From positions 96,500-160,499 of the forward strand of contig NZ_LHVO01000045.1 in NCBI RefSeq assembly GCF_001269925.1: DNA of 64,000 nucleotides. Reading direction: 5' to 3'. The notes under the pieces were generated by a model that ran no database searches, was not told the DNA's origin, and was given only the letters and a program-made list of their open reading frames with translations. The stretch's first letter is position 1; every line of letters starts with the position of its first letter. The position numbers and the translations under genes are program-made. This document shows, piece by piece, positions 53,011 to 61,932 of the stretch. The stretch comes from Pseudomonas sp. MIACH (lineage in GTDB: Bacteria > Pseudomonadota > Gammaproteobacteria > Pseudomonadales > Pseudomonadaceae).

Positions 53011-53204
53011 TTTCTAAATTCTCATCAGGTGCAATGGCGGCATTCTACAGGGCATGGCTGAAATAATCGGCAAAACCTGACCAGCAGGAGAGTATTTGAT
53101 TTATTCGCGCAAGGACCGCGTGAACTAAGGTGTAACGAAACGTTAGCGGCTTGGCGCAGTCTGTACCCCATCAATGACTGATTTGCCGTACTAAAAGGCC
53201 CGGA

Positions 53205-54296
53205 ATGCTCACATCCCTCAAGCAAGAAAAATTCATGCTGCTGGCACTGATTGCCGCCATCGCCGCCTACCCGTTGGAGCACTGGATGCTGCACAGCGGG
53301 CAAATGGTGGCACTGTTGGCCGGCGTGGTGTTGATCGGTTTTATTGTGGTGGCGTCGATGCGCGTGGCCCACCACGCCGAGCAACTCGCGGAAAAGGTCG
53401 GCGACCCCTACGGCACCATGATCCTGACCCTCGCCGCCGTGCTGGTGGAGGTGGTGATCCTGGCGATCATGATGAGCAACGAGCCATCACCCACCTTGGT
53501 GCGCGACACCATCTACTCAGCGGTGATGCTCGATATCAACGGCATCCTCGGCCTGGCTGCGCTGATGGGCGGCATCAAGCATGGCGAACAGTCCTACAAC
53601 GACGATTCGGCGCGGACCTACAGCGTGATGATCCTCACCGCCATGGGCGTGTCGATGGTGGTGCCGGAATTTATCCCCGAAGCCGACTGGAAAATTTACT
53701 CGGCCTTCACCATTGGCGCGATGGTGGTGCTCTACACCTTGTTCCTGCGCATGCAGGTGGGGCCGCACAGTTATTTCTTCAGCTATAGCTACCCGGAAAA
53801 GCGCCGCAAGAAACTGCCGGAGGAAGAGCAGTCGCCGCCGGTGAACCTGGCGTTTTCCATCGGTACCCTGGTGTTTGGCGTGATTGTGATCGGTGCGTTG
53901 GCCGAGGTGATGTCCAAGACCCTCGACCTGGGCCTGGAAGGCACGGGCGCACCGCCGGTGATCACGGCGATCGTGGTGGCGGCGATTTCGGCGGCGCCGG
54001 AGATTTTGACGGCCTTGCGCGCTGCATTGGCCAACCGCATGCAGTCGGTGGTGAACATTGCACTGGGTGCGTCGTTGTCGACCGTGATTTTGACGGTGCC
54101 GGTGATGGAAGCCATGGCGCTCTACACCGGCCAGCCGTTCCAGATGGCGATGACGCCGGTGCAAACGGTGATGGTGTTGATCACGCTGATCGTCAGCGCG
54201 ATCAACCTCAACGATGGCGAAACCAACGCCATCGAAGGGATGACCCATTTTGTCTTGTTTGCGACCTTTATCATGTTGTCGTTGTTGGGCCTGTAA
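53205..54296 (+). CDS. Calcium/proton antiporter (CaCA, y4hA type)
   Basis: A 363-residue membrane protein with about eleven hydrophobic segments. The two CaCA alpha repeats are visible: EQLAEKVGDPYGTMILTLAAVLVEVVILAIMMSNE and VITAIVVAAISAAPEILTALRAALANRMQSVVNIALGASLSTVILT. It should exchange cytosolic Ca2+ (or Na+/K+) for protons. The hydrophilic stretch SYPEKRRKKLPEEEQSP is the central loop. Divergent from adenine deaminase. Confidence 0.88.
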   Translation: MLTSLKQEKFMLLALIAAIAAYPLEHWMLHSGQMVALLAGVVLIGFIVVASMRVAHHAEQLAEKVGDPYGTMILTLAAVLVEVVILAIMMSNEPSPTLVRDTIYSAVMLDINGILGLAALMGGIKHGEQSYNDDSARTYSVMILTAMGVSMVVPEFIPEADWKIYSAFTIGAMVVLYTLFLRMQVGPHSYFFSYSYPEKRRKKLPEEEQSPPVNLAFSIGTLVFGVIVIGALAEVMSKTLDLGLEGTGAPPVITAIVVAAISAAPEILTALRAALANRMQSVVNIALGASLSTVILTVPVMEAMALYTGQPFQMAMTPVQTVMVLITLIVSAINLNDGETNAIEGMTHFVLFATFIMLSLLGL

Positions 54297-54322
54297 ACAG
54301 GCTTCAAGAACGCCATAGAGCC

Positions 54323-54374
54323 AAAGGTGGGAGGGGGCAAGTCGAATCGTCGCACTGCCCCGCCCACCTTTTTT
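54323..54374 (+). terminator. Terminator built from a REP element
   Basis: AAAGGTGGG (54323-54331) and CCCACCTTTTTT (54363-54374) form the stem base, with a GC-rich REP sequence inside; the T-run follows on the + strand, 26 bp after the antiporter stop. The inner segment 54337-54355 is the exact reverse complement of 43638-43656. Confidence 0.8.
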
Positions 54375-54386
54375 ATTGTGTTTGGC

Positions 54387-55745
54387 TCAGGTTCCGGCGA
54401 TCAACTGCCGCGCCGCTTGGCTGTGATCGGCGATCAAGCCTTTCAGGTCCAGGCCTTCCACCTGCCCGTCGATGACCCGCCATTTGCCGCCGATCATCAC
54501 CCGGTCCGCCCGATCCGCGCCGCACAGCAGCAGTGCGGAAATCGGATCATGGCTGCCGGAGAAGCGCAGCTCGTCGAGCTTGAACAGTGCCAGGTCGGCC
54601 TGTTTACCTACGGCCAACTCACCAATGTCCGTACGTCCCAGTAACTGCGCTGATCCTTTGGTGGCCCAACCCAGCACGCCTTCTGGGGTGATTTTTTCGG
54701 CGCCGTAACGCAGGCGCTGGATGTACAGGGCCTGGCGGGTTTCGAGGATCATATTGGACGCGTCGTTGGAGGCGGATCCGTCAACGCCCAGGCCGATGGG
54801 CGCGCCGGCAGCGATCAAGTCCAAGGTCGGGCAGATGCCGGAGGCCAGCCGCATGTTGGAGCTTGGGCAATGGCAGATGCCCGTACCAGCGGCGCCCAGG
54901 CGCGCAATTTCATCCGGGTTGAAGTGAATACCATGGGCCAGCCAGGTGCGCGGGCCGAGCCAGCCGACGCTGTCCAGGTAATCCACCGTGCGCAGGCCGA
55001 AGCGCTGCAGGCAGAAATCTTCTTCGTCGAGGGTTTCGGCCAGGTGGGTGTGCAGGCGCACATCCAGGCTGTTGGCCAGTTCGGCGCTGGCTTGCATGAT
55101 TTGCGGGGTGACGGAAAACGGCGAGCAGGGTGCCAGGGCAATCTGGATGTGCGCGCCGTCGCCGCGCTGGTGGTATTCGCGGATCAGGCGCTGGCTGTCA
55201 TCGAGGATGACCTGTCCTTGCTGCACGGTCTGTTGTGGTGGCAGGCCGCCGTCGGCTTCGCCCAGGCTCATGGAGCCGCGGGTGAGCATGGCGCGCATGC
55301 CTAATTCGCGCACGCTTTCTACCTGTACATCGATGGCCTGTTCCAGGCCGTCGGGGAACAGGTAGTGGTGGTCTGCGGCGGTGGTGCAGCCCGAGAGCAG
55401 TAACTCAGCCAGTGCGACCTTGGTGGCCAGGGCGAGTTTTTCCGGCGTCAGTCGCGCCCATACCGGGTAAAGGGTTTTCAACCAGGGAAACAACGGCTGA
55501 TTGACTACCGGCGCCCAGGCGCGGGTCAGAGTCTGGTAGAAGTGATGGTGGGTGTTGATCAGTCCGGGCAGGACCACATGTTCACGCGCATCGAACACTT
55601 GGGCGCAGGGCTGTGCGGGTTCTTGGCCTTGGGCCAGCACTTCGGTGATCACACCGTCTTGCAGCACCAGGCCGCCACGGGCGTCTAGGCCGTTGGCAGT
55701 AAAAATCGCGAGGGGGGTTTTTAACCAGATACGGGTCGCAGGCAT
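54387..55745 (-). CDS. 8-oxoguanine deaminase
   Basis: A 452-residue amidohydrolase (cytosine/guanine-deaminase-related). Metal ligands: LPGLINTHHHFYQTLTRAW, LHTHLAET, LAHGIHF and GLGVDGSASNDASN. The combination with the QPLFPWLKTLYPVW loop is that of the 8-oxoguanine deaminases (PA0142 in P. aeruginosa), which convert 8-oxoguanine to urate. It lies with adenine deaminase and a nucleobase permease, consistent with purine catabolism. Confidence 0.9.
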   Translation of the reverse strand: MPATRIWLKTPLAIFTANGLDARGGLVLQDGVITEVLAQGQEPAQPCAQVFDAREHVVLPGLINTHHHFYQTLTRAWAPVVNQPLFPWLKTLYPVWARLTPEKLALATKVALAELLLSGCTTAADHHYLFPDGLEQAIDVQVESVRELGMRAMLTRGSMSLGEADGGLPPQQTVQQGQVILDDSQRLIREYHQRGDGAHIQIALAPCSPFSVTPQIMQASAELANSLDVRLHTHLAETLDEEDFCLQRFGLRTVDYLDSVGWLGPRTWLAHGIHFNPDEIARLGAAGTGICHCPSSNMRLASGICPTLDLIAAGAPIGLGVDGSASNDASNMILETRQALYIQRLRYGAEKITPEGVLGWATKGSAQLLGRTDIGELAVGKQADLALFKLDELRFSGSHDPISALLLCGADRADRVMIGGKWRVIDGQVEGLDLKGLIADHSQAARQLIAGT

Positions 55746-55889
55746 TGGCCGGCTCCTCTGAATAATGGGTTCAGGTTTGCCAGCTCAGTGATGCCCTGTC
55801 TGCTGATCCAGGGTCGCCGGGAAGGGCGAGGTGGGTAGATTACGTGTAGTTCGAGATCGGGTCTACCTGTAGGAAAATGAACGTGATCA

Positions 55890-55915
55890 ATGTGGGAGGG
55901 GACTTGCTCCCACAT
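55890..55915. terminator. Hairpin downstream of the SDR gene
   Basis: ATGTGGGAG (55890-55898) and CTCCCACAT (55907-55915) form a perfect 9-bp stem around GGGACTTG, 16 bp past the SDR stop. The sequence GTGGGAGGGGACTTGCTCC is a single REP of the family at 43623-43730. Confidence 0.7.
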
Positions 55916-55930
55916 CTCGATCAGCGGGGT

Positions 55931-56617
55931 TTACCAGGCGATGGTGTCGCCCTTGTAGTCCACGAAGTGATGGCCGCCCTTGCCGGTGTAGGCGTTCACT
56001 TGGTTCACCAGGCCGCGCACGCTGGTGTCGACATCAATGTGCGCGTTTTCGCCGCCCATGTCGGTCTTCACCCAGCCAGGGTGCAGCGACAGCACGGTGA
56101 GTTTGTGATCGCCGAGTTGGGTATTGAAGCTGTTGGTCATGGAGTTGAGTGCGGCCTTGCTGGCTTTGTACAGCGCCAGGTCCGAGCCGTCGGGGATGGT
56201 CACGCTGCCCAGCACCGAACTCATGAACGCCAGTACGCCAGTGTCCTTGCGGATCTGCCCGACAAACCGTTGGGCCAGGTTGATCGGCGCCACGGCGTTG
56301 GTGAAGAACAGCTGGCCGACTTCCGCCAGGGTGGCATGGCCAGGTTCTTGATTGGCGGGGCCCTTGACGCCGGCGTTGACGAACAGCAGGTCGAAGGTGC
56401 GCTCCTTGAGGCGTTGGGCCAAGGCGATCACGGCTTGCTGATCGTCCATGTCGAGTTTCTCGATCTGTACCGGGCCCACGGCTTTCAGGGCATCGGCCTT
56501 GCTCGGATCGCGCACGGTGGCGGTCACGTCCCAGCCGTCCTGGAGCAATTGCTTGACCAGGCCAAGGCCCAGCCCGCGTGAGGCGCCGATGATCAGTGCG
56601 GTTTTTGGCGTAGACAT
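55931..56617 (-). CDS. Short-chain dehydrogenase/reductase
   Basis: A 228-residue SDR: cofactor loop IIGASRGLGLGLVKQLLQDG, LDMDDQ, FVNAGVKGP, catalytic Ser in AFMSSVLGS and Tyr-Lys in ALYKASKAALNSM. It resembles carbonyl-reductase-like oxidoreductases with a free C-terminus. Substrate unknown. The ATG at 56617 starts the dinucleotide-binding fold; the frame upstream is open but would lack a ribosome-binding site. Confidence 0.9.
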   Translation of the reverse strand: MSTPKTALIIGASRGLGLGLVKQLLQDGWDVTATVRDPSKADALKAVGPVQIEKLDMDDQQAVIALAQRLKERTFDLLFVNAGVKGPANQEPGHATLAEVGQLFFTNAVAPINLAQRFVGQIRKDTGVLAFMSSVLGSVTIPDGSDLALYKASKAALNSMTNSFNTQLGDHKLTVLSLHPGWVKTDMGGENAHIDVDTSVRGLVNQVNAYTGKGGHHFVDYKGDTIAW

Positions 56618-56673
56618 GAAGGCTTCCTTTAAGAGTCGCGGTTCAGGGTGTTCAGCGGACAACATTAGCAGTT

Positions 56674-57255
56674 TCAGCGTTGCAGCAGGATGCGCCCACG
56701 GCTCAGGTCGGCCAGTTGGGTTTGCAGGGTGTCGATGTGGACTTCGCCCAGCGCCAGTTGTAATTCCACGCCATTGGCGGTGAAGGTTTCTTCCACCACC
56801 AGCCCGCCCAGTTCGGCGACGCGCAGTTTGACCAGGTTCAACTCGGAGAATCCGCAGGCGCAGCTCAGCGGCACGCGGCTGATCAGTTCGATGCGTTCGG
56901 CATTTTGCAGGCACTTGTTCGCACCGCCACCGTATGCGCGGGCCAGGCCGCCGGTACCAAGTTGTATGCCGCCATACCAACGAATCACCAGCACCGCGAC
57001 CTGATCAAAACCTTGGGCCTCGATGGCGGCCAGGATCGGGCGCCCTGCGGTGCCGCCGGGTTCGCCGTCGTCGCTGCTGCGGTATTGATCGGCCAGCTTC
57101 CAGGCCCAGCAGTTGTGCGTGGCGTTGAGGTCGCTGTGCTGCTCGAAAAATGCCTGGGCTTCTTGCGGGCTGGTGATCGGTGCGGCCAGGGTAATGAAGC
57201 GGCTTTTGCGAATTTCTTCGCGGAACTCGCAAAGGCCGGTGAGCGTGAAAGACAT
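56674..57255 (-). CDS. YigZ/IMPACT family protein
   Basis: A 193-residue protein of the YigZ/IMPACT family. Signatures: EFREEIRKSRFITLAAPI, NCWAWKL, RSSDDGEPGGTAGRPILAAIE and VIRWYGGIQLGTGGLARAYGG. The family is conserved in bacteria and eukaryotes and has been linked to translation control; the molecular role in bacteria is unresolved. Twelve bases separate it from the TetR gene upstream. Confidence 0.9.
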   Translation of the reverse strand: MSFTLTGLCEFREEIRKSRFITLAAPITSPQEAQAFFEQHSDLNATHNCWAWKLADQYRSSDDGEPGGTAGRPILAAIEAQGFDQVAVLVIRWYGGIQLGTGGLARAYGGGANKCLQNAERIELISRVPLSCACGFSELNLVKLRVAELGGLVVEETFTANGVELQLALGEVHIDTLQTQLADLSRGRILLQR

Positions 57256-57267
57256 AAATGGCTTCTT

Positions 57268-57927
57268 CTAGAGGACCGGCTTGATGCCGCAGCCCTTGAG
57301 AATGATATGGATCAGGTTGGTGCCGGCGTCTTCCATATCTTGCTTGGTCAGCTTGGTGCGACCGGTGACGCGGCAGATCTGGGTGGCGAAGTCGGCATAG
57401 TGCTGAGTGCTGCCCCACAACAGGAAGATCAGGTGCACGGGGTCGATGGGGTCCATCTTGCCAGCGTCGATCCAGGCCTGGAACACGGCTGCCCGGCCGC
57501 TGAACCAGGCGCGATAGTCCTGGCTGAAGTATTCGGTCAGGCATTCGCCGCCGCTGATGATTTCCATGGCGAAAATCCGCGAGGCCTGGGGCTGGCGCCG
57601 CGAAAACTCCATCTTGGTGCGGATGTAGCGGGAGAGGGCTACGGCCGGGTCGTCCTCGGCGGTCAGCGTGTTGAAGGTGCTGTCCCACAGTTCGAGGATA
57701 TTGCTGAGCACCGCGATATACAGGCCCAGCTTGTTAGTGAAGTAGTAGTGCAAGTTGGCCTTGGGCAGCCCGGCGCTGGCAGCGATGGTGTTCATGCTGG
57801 TGCCCTTGTAGCCATGGCGCGCGAACTCATCTTCAGCAGCCTGGAGAATCGCTTGTTCGTTCTTTTGCCGAATGCGGCTGGCGGGCTTACCGGCGTGGTT
57901 GCTGTGGGCAGGAACTTCGAGGCTCAT
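57268..57927 (-). CDS. RutR-like TetR family regulator
   Basis: A 219-residue TetR regulator. The helix-turn-helix (about 28-75: AILQAAEDEFARHGYKGTSM, then AASAGLPKANLHYYFTNKLGLYIAVL) and the C-terminal pattern EFSRRQPQASRIFAMEIISGG and PIDPVHLIFLLWGSTQHYADFA match RutR, which in E. coli binds uracil/thymine. It lies directly downstream of the nucleobase permease gene in the same orientation, so it may sense a pyrimidine or purine base and control that permease. The ATG at 57927 is preferred; the frame opens 13 codons earlier. Confidence 0.88.
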   Translation of the reverse strand: MSLEVPAHSNHAGKPASRIRQKNEQAILQAAEDEFARHGYKGTSMNTIAASAGLPKANLHYYFTNKLGLYIAVLSNILELWDSTFNTLTAEDDPAVALSRYIRTKMEFSRRQPQASRIFAMEIISGGECLTEYFSQDYRAWFSGRAAVFQAWIDAGKMDPIDPVHLIFLLWGSTQHYADFATQICRVTGRTKLTKQDMEDAGTNLIHIILKGCGIKPVL

Positions 57928-58014
57928 GGAGGTTTCCGTGCTGATCGATAGAGACGACGTGTGCACAGATAACCCACCCTCAAGCCTCAGACAAGTCCCG
58001 ATGCAATAAAACCG

Positions 58015-59409
58015 TCAAAGCGGTTCCAGGGTGTCGCTTTCCGGCGCTTGGTTTGCGGCCGTGGCGCTCGTCTTGGATTCCGGCAGTAACAGACACAACA
58101 CGATCGCGGTCAGGCCGCCGCTGGTGATGGCCGAGTCGAACAGGTTTTGCACCAGGGTGGGCATCAGGTGCAGCAGGTTCGGTTGGGCGGCGATGCCCAG
58201 GCCGACGCCGAACGAGGTGGCGATGATCAACATGCTGCGGCGGTCCAGTGGTGCCTGGGCGAGGATGCGCACGCCGGCAGCGGCCACGCTGCCGAACATC
58301 ACCAGGGTTGCGCCGCCCAACACGGGCTTGGGGATTTGTTGCAGCACGGCACCTATCAGCGGGAACAAGCCCAGGCAGAACAGCACCACGCCGATGTACA
58401 GGCCGACGTAACGGCTGGCCACGCCGGTCAGTTGGATCACACCGTTGTTCTGGGCAAAGGTGGTGTTGGGAAAGGCGCTGAACGTGGCGGCGATCATGCA
58501 ACTGACGCCATCGCCGAGGACGCCGCCTTTGAGTCGACTTATATAAGAAGGGCCGCTGATGGGCTGGCGCGCGATCATGCAGTTGGCGGTTAGGTCGCCG
58601 ACGGTTTCGATGCTGCTGATCAGATAAATCAGCGCGATCGGCAGGAAAGCGCTCCAGTCGAAGTTGAAGCCGAATCGAAAGGGTATCGGCAGGCTGACCA
58701 AAGGCAAGTCGCCCAGGGCCTGGGGGACCAGCTTGCCGCTGAACCAGGCCGCGAGGCTACCGAGCGCCAGGCCGATGATGATTGCCGAGAGGCGCACCCA
58801 AGGCGTGTTGGAGCGGTTGAGCAAGATGATCGTCAGTACCACGAACAGGCCCAGCGCCAGATTGGTAGGCGCACCGAAGTCGGGGGCGTTAAAACCGCCG
58901 CCAAGGTCAGTGATACCCACTTTGATCAGGCTGATACCGATCAAGGTAATCACAATCCCGGTCACTAGTGGGGTGATAACCCGGCGTAGTTGGCCGATGA
59001 AACGGCTCAGCACGATCTGCACCACGGCGCCGAAAAAGCACACGCCGAAGATCATCGCCATGATGTCTTCCGGGCTACCGCCGCGTTGCTTGACCAGAAA
59101 TCCGGCCGAGAGCACCGCGCCGAGAAACGCAAAGCTGGTGCCTTGCAGGCAGATCATCCCGGCGCCGATCCCAAATGGCCTACGCGCCTGAATGAATGTG
59201 CCGACGCCGGACACCATCAACGCCATGCTGATCAGGTAGGGCAAATGGGCAGTCAAGCCCAGCGTGGAGCCGATGATCAGCGGGGGTGTGATGATGCCGA
59301 CAAAGGCGGCCAAAACGTGTTGCAGGGCGGCCAGCAAGGCAGGGGCGGGTTTGGGGCGGTCGTTGAGGCCGTAGATCAGGTCGCTGGGGCTGGAGGATTC
59401 TGGTGGCAT
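58015..59409 (-). CDS. Nucleobase:cation symporter-2 (uracil/xanthine/urate permease)
   Basis: A 464-residue NCS2 transporter with about fourteen membrane segments. Landmarks: LIYGLNDRPKPAPALLAALQHVLAAFVGIITPPLI at the N-terminus, LQGTSFAFLGAV, and the substrate-site region SSIETVGDLTANCMIARQPISG (NCS2 motif with Glu and Asn-Cys-Met). The family transports uracil, xanthine or urate with protons; the sequence around the motif favours purines (UacT/XanP-like), which fits the nearby deaminases. Followed by the RutR-like regulator. Confidence 0.9.
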   Translation of the reverse strand: MPPESSSPSDLIYGLNDRPKPAPALLAALQHVLAAFVGIITPPLIIGSTLGLTAHLPYLISMALMVSGVGTFIQARRPFGIGAGMICLQGTSFAFLGAVLSAGFLVKQRGGSPEDIMAMIFGVCFFGAVVQIVLSRFIGQLRRVITPLVTGIVITLIGISLIKVGITDLGGGFNAPDFGAPTNLALGLFVVLTIILLNRSNTPWVRLSAIIIGLALGSLAAWFSGKLVPQALGDLPLVSLPIPFRFGFNFDWSAFLPIALIYLISSIETVGDLTANCMIARQPISGPSYISRLKGGVLGDGVSCMIAATFSAFPNTTFAQNNGVIQLTGVASRYVGLYIGVVLFCLGLFPLIGAVLQQIPKPVLGGATLVMFGSVAAAGVRILAQAPLDRRSMLIIATSFGVGLGIAAQPNLLHLMPTLVQNLFDSAITSGGLTAIVLCLLLPESKTSATAANQAPESDTLEPL

Positions 59410-59497
59410 GGCGGGTTAACTCAAGGCGGACGGTTCAAGGTCCTGGGGTTCTTGCAAAAAGCTGTCCATCTGCTCAGCTTTTGGCGTAAGGCCCGAG

Positions 59498-60418
59498 TTA
59501 GCGCGTTGTCGCCAGGCTGTCGAGAAAGCTTTCCAGCACCAAATGAGGGCGACGGCCTTTGCGCGTGACCGATGCGAGGCTTAAATCGTAAAAACGCGTA
59601 GCCGGTTTCAGCGCACGCAGTCGGCCTTGTTGCACCCAGAGGCTGGCGTAATGGTCGGGTAGGTAGCCGATATAGCGGCCGGTGAGGATCAGGAATGCCA
59701 TGCCTTCGCGGTCCGAGGCGCTGGCTGTGCAGTTGAGTGCCTGGTAATGGGCCTGGATATCGGCGGGCAGGCGGAAGGTGGGGGCGATGGCGTCCTGGCT
59801 GTCGATACGTTCGTCATCCAACTGCTTGTCGTCGGCGTAAAACAGTGGGTGGCCGACCGCGCAATAGAGCAGCGAGCGTTCGCTGTACAGCGGCTGGTAT
59901 TCCAGGCCGGACAGGGCGCTGGCCTGAGGCACCACACCGACATGCAGGCGGCCGTCGAGTACGCCCTGTTCCACTTCGTTGGGCGCGATCATGCGGATCT
60001 GGATCTGTACGTCCGGGCCGCGTTCCTTCAGTTGGGCCAGGGCGTGGGTGATGCGCATGTGGGGCAGGGTGACCAGGTTGTCGGTGAGGCCGATGATCAA
60101 CTCGCCACGCAAGTGCTGGTGCAGGCCGTTGACCTCGGTGCGGAAACTTTCCAGGGCACTTAATAGTTGCAGGGCCGATTGGTAGACCTCGCGACCTTCT
60201 TCGGTCAGCGAGAAACCGGCACGGCCGCGCTGGCACAGTCTTAATCCGAGCCGCTGCTCAAGGTCGCTCATTTGCTGGCTGATGGCGGAGCGGCCGATGC
60301 CGAGTACGGTTTCTGCGGCCGAGAAGCCGCCGCACTCTACGACGCTGCGAAAGATGCGCAGCAGGCGAATATCGAAGTCGCTGACTTGGGCCAGGGGATC
60401 GGGTCGACGGCTGCTCAT
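59498..60418 (-). CDS. bauR: LysR family regulator BauR
   Basis: A 306-residue LysR regulator: helix-turn-helix at about 12-70 (FDIRLLRIFRSVVECGGFSAAETVLGIGRSAISQQMSDLEQRLGLRLC) and an effector domain beginning LRGELIIGLTDNLVTLP. It is divergent from the beta-alanine transaminase gene bauA, as BauR (PA0133) is in P. aeruginosa, where it activates the bau genes in response to beta-alanine. The assignment is by position. Confidence 0.85.
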   Translation of the reverse strand: MSSRRPDPLAQVSDFDIRLLRIFRSVVECGGFSAAETVLGIGRSAISQQMSDLEQRLGLRLCQRGRAGFSLTEEGREVYQSALQLLSALESFRTEVNGLHQHLRGELIIGLTDNLVTLPHMRITHALAQLKERGPDVQIQIRMIAPNEVEQGVLDGRLHVGVVPQASALSGLEYQPLYSERSLLYCAVGHPLFYADDKQLDDERIDSQDAIAPTFRLPADIQAHYQALNCTASASDREGMAFLILTGRYIGYLPDHYASLWVQQGRLRALKPATRFYDLSLASVTRKGRRPHLVLESFLDSLATTR

Positions 60419-60477
60419 AGTTTAGTCAAGGCCTGACTGAAGGTTAGAAGAGTTGGATTTCACCGACTTTATCCCCG

Positions 60478-60493
60478 TGGCAATTTAGCTGCA
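60478..60493 (+). promoter_or_regulatory. Sigma-54-like -24/-12 element before bauA
   Basis: TGGCAATTTAGCTGCA has GG (60479-60480) and GC (60491-60492) with exactly ten bases between, the spacing required for sigma-54 promoters, and keeps TGGCA and TGCA. Transcription would start near 60504, about 40 bp before the bauA ATG. No enhancer-binding protein is known for bauA from the window, so this is a candidate only. Confidence 0.4.
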
Positions 60494-60543
60494 ACAACGC
60501 TTTTCAATCCCGACGCTGCCTTTTGCCCTGCGAGGTTTTGCTG

Positions 60544-61893
60544 ATGAACATGCCCGAAAACGCCCCATCGTCCCTGGCCAGCCAACTGAAGTTGGACGCG
60601 CACTGGATGCCTTACACCGCCAATCGTAACTTTCAGCGTGACCCGCGCCTGATCGTGGCCGCCGAAGGCAGCTGGTTGACCGATGACAAGGGGCGCAAGG
60701 TGTATGACTCGCTGTCGGGCCTGTGGACCTGTGGCGCCGGGCATACGCGCAAGGAAATCCAGGAGGCGGTCGCCAAGCAACTGGGTACGCTGGACTACTC
60801 CCCTGGCTTCCAGTACGGCCATCCACTGTCCTTCCAACTGGCGGAAAAAATTACCGATCTGACCCCAGGCAACCTGAACCATGTGTTCTTCACCGACTCC
60901 GGCTCCGAGTGCGCCGATACTGCGGTGAAAATGGTGCGTGCCTACTGGCGCCTGAAGGGCCAGGCTACCAAGACCAAGATGATCGGCCGCGCCCGTGGTT
61001 ATCACGGTGTGAACATCGCCGGTACCAGCCTGGGTGGCGTCAACGGCAACCGTAAGATGTTTGGTCAGGCGATGATGGATGTTGATCATCTTCCGCATAC
61101 CCTGCTGGCGAGCAATGCGTTCTCGCGGGGTATGCCGGAGCAGGGCGGTATCGCTTTGGCTGATGAGCTGCTCAAGCTGATCGAACTGCACGATGCTTCC
61201 AACATCGCTGCGGTATTTGTCGAACCGATGGCCGGCTCCGCTGGCGTGCTGGTGCCGCCGCAGGGTTACCTCAAGCGCCTGCGTGAGATCTGCGACCAGC
61301 ACAACATTCTGCTGGTGTTCGACGAAGTGATCACCGGCTTCGGTCGTACCGGCTCGATGTTTGGCGCTGACAGCTTCGGCGTGACCCCGGACCTGATGTG
61401 CATCGCCAAGCAAGTCACCAACGGTGCGATCCCGATGGGCGCGGTGATTGCCAGCAGCGAGATCTATCAGACGTTCATGAACCAGGCCACGCCGGAGTAT
61501 GCAGTGGAGTTCCCCCACGGCTACACCTACTCGGCGCACCCGGTCGCTTGCGCCGCTGGCCTGGCGGCATTGGATCTGTTGCAGAAGGAAAACCTGGTGC
61601 AGAGCGTAGCCGAAGTCGCTCCGCACTTTGAGAATGCGCTGCACGGCCTGAAGGGCAGCAAGAACGTGATCGACATTCGCAACTACGGCCTGGCCGGTGC
61701 GATCCAGATTGCTCCGCGTGACGGCGATGCGATCGTGCGTCCATTCGAGGCCGGCATGGCTCTGTGGAAAGCGGGCTTCTATGTGCGCTTTGGTGGTGAC
61801 ACCCTGCAGTTCGGGCCAACCTTCAACAGCAAGCCGCAGGACCTGGATCGCCTGTTCGATGCGGTTGGCGAAGTGCTGAACAAGATCGACTGA
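60544..61893 (+). CDS. bauA: Beta-alanine--pyruvate transaminase
   Basis: A 449-residue class III PLP transaminase that moves the amino group of beta-alanine to pyruvate, giving malonate semialdehyde and alanine. It resembles P. aeruginosa BauA almost throughout (HWMPYTANRNFQRDPRLIVAAEG, LSGLWTCGAGHTRKEIQEAV, GSECADTAVKMVRAYWRLKG, RGYHGVNIAGTSLGG). The PLP lysine is in MCIAKQVTNGAIPMG and DEVITGFGRTG carries the ring-stacking Asp. The ATG at 60544 is preceded by GAGG. bauC follows after 39 bp. Confidence 0.95.
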   Translation: MNMPENAPSSLASQLKLDAHWMPYTANRNFQRDPRLIVAAEGSWLTDDKGRKVYDSLSGLWTCGAGHTRKEIQEAVAKQLGTLDYSPGFQYGHPLSFQLAEKITDLTPGNLNHVFFTDSGSECADTAVKMVRAYWRLKGQATKTKMIGRARGYHGVNIAGTSLGGVNGNRKMFGQAMMDVDHLPHTLLASNAFSRGMPEQGGIALADELLKLIELHDASNIAAVFVEPMAGSAGVLVPPQGYLKRLREICDQHNILLVFDEVITGFGRTGSMFGADSFGVTPDLMCIAKQVTNGAIPMGAVIASSEIYQTFMNQATPEYAVEFPHGYTYSAHPVACAAGLAALDLLQKENLVQSVAEVAPHFENALHGLKGSKNVIDIRNYGLAGAIQIAPRDGDAIVRPFEAGMALWKAGFYVRFGGDTLQFGPTFNSKPQDLDRLFDAVGEVLNKID

Positions 61894-61932
61894 TTTCTCC
61901 TTCTATATAGAACAACTTTTCAGGAGCCCTGC

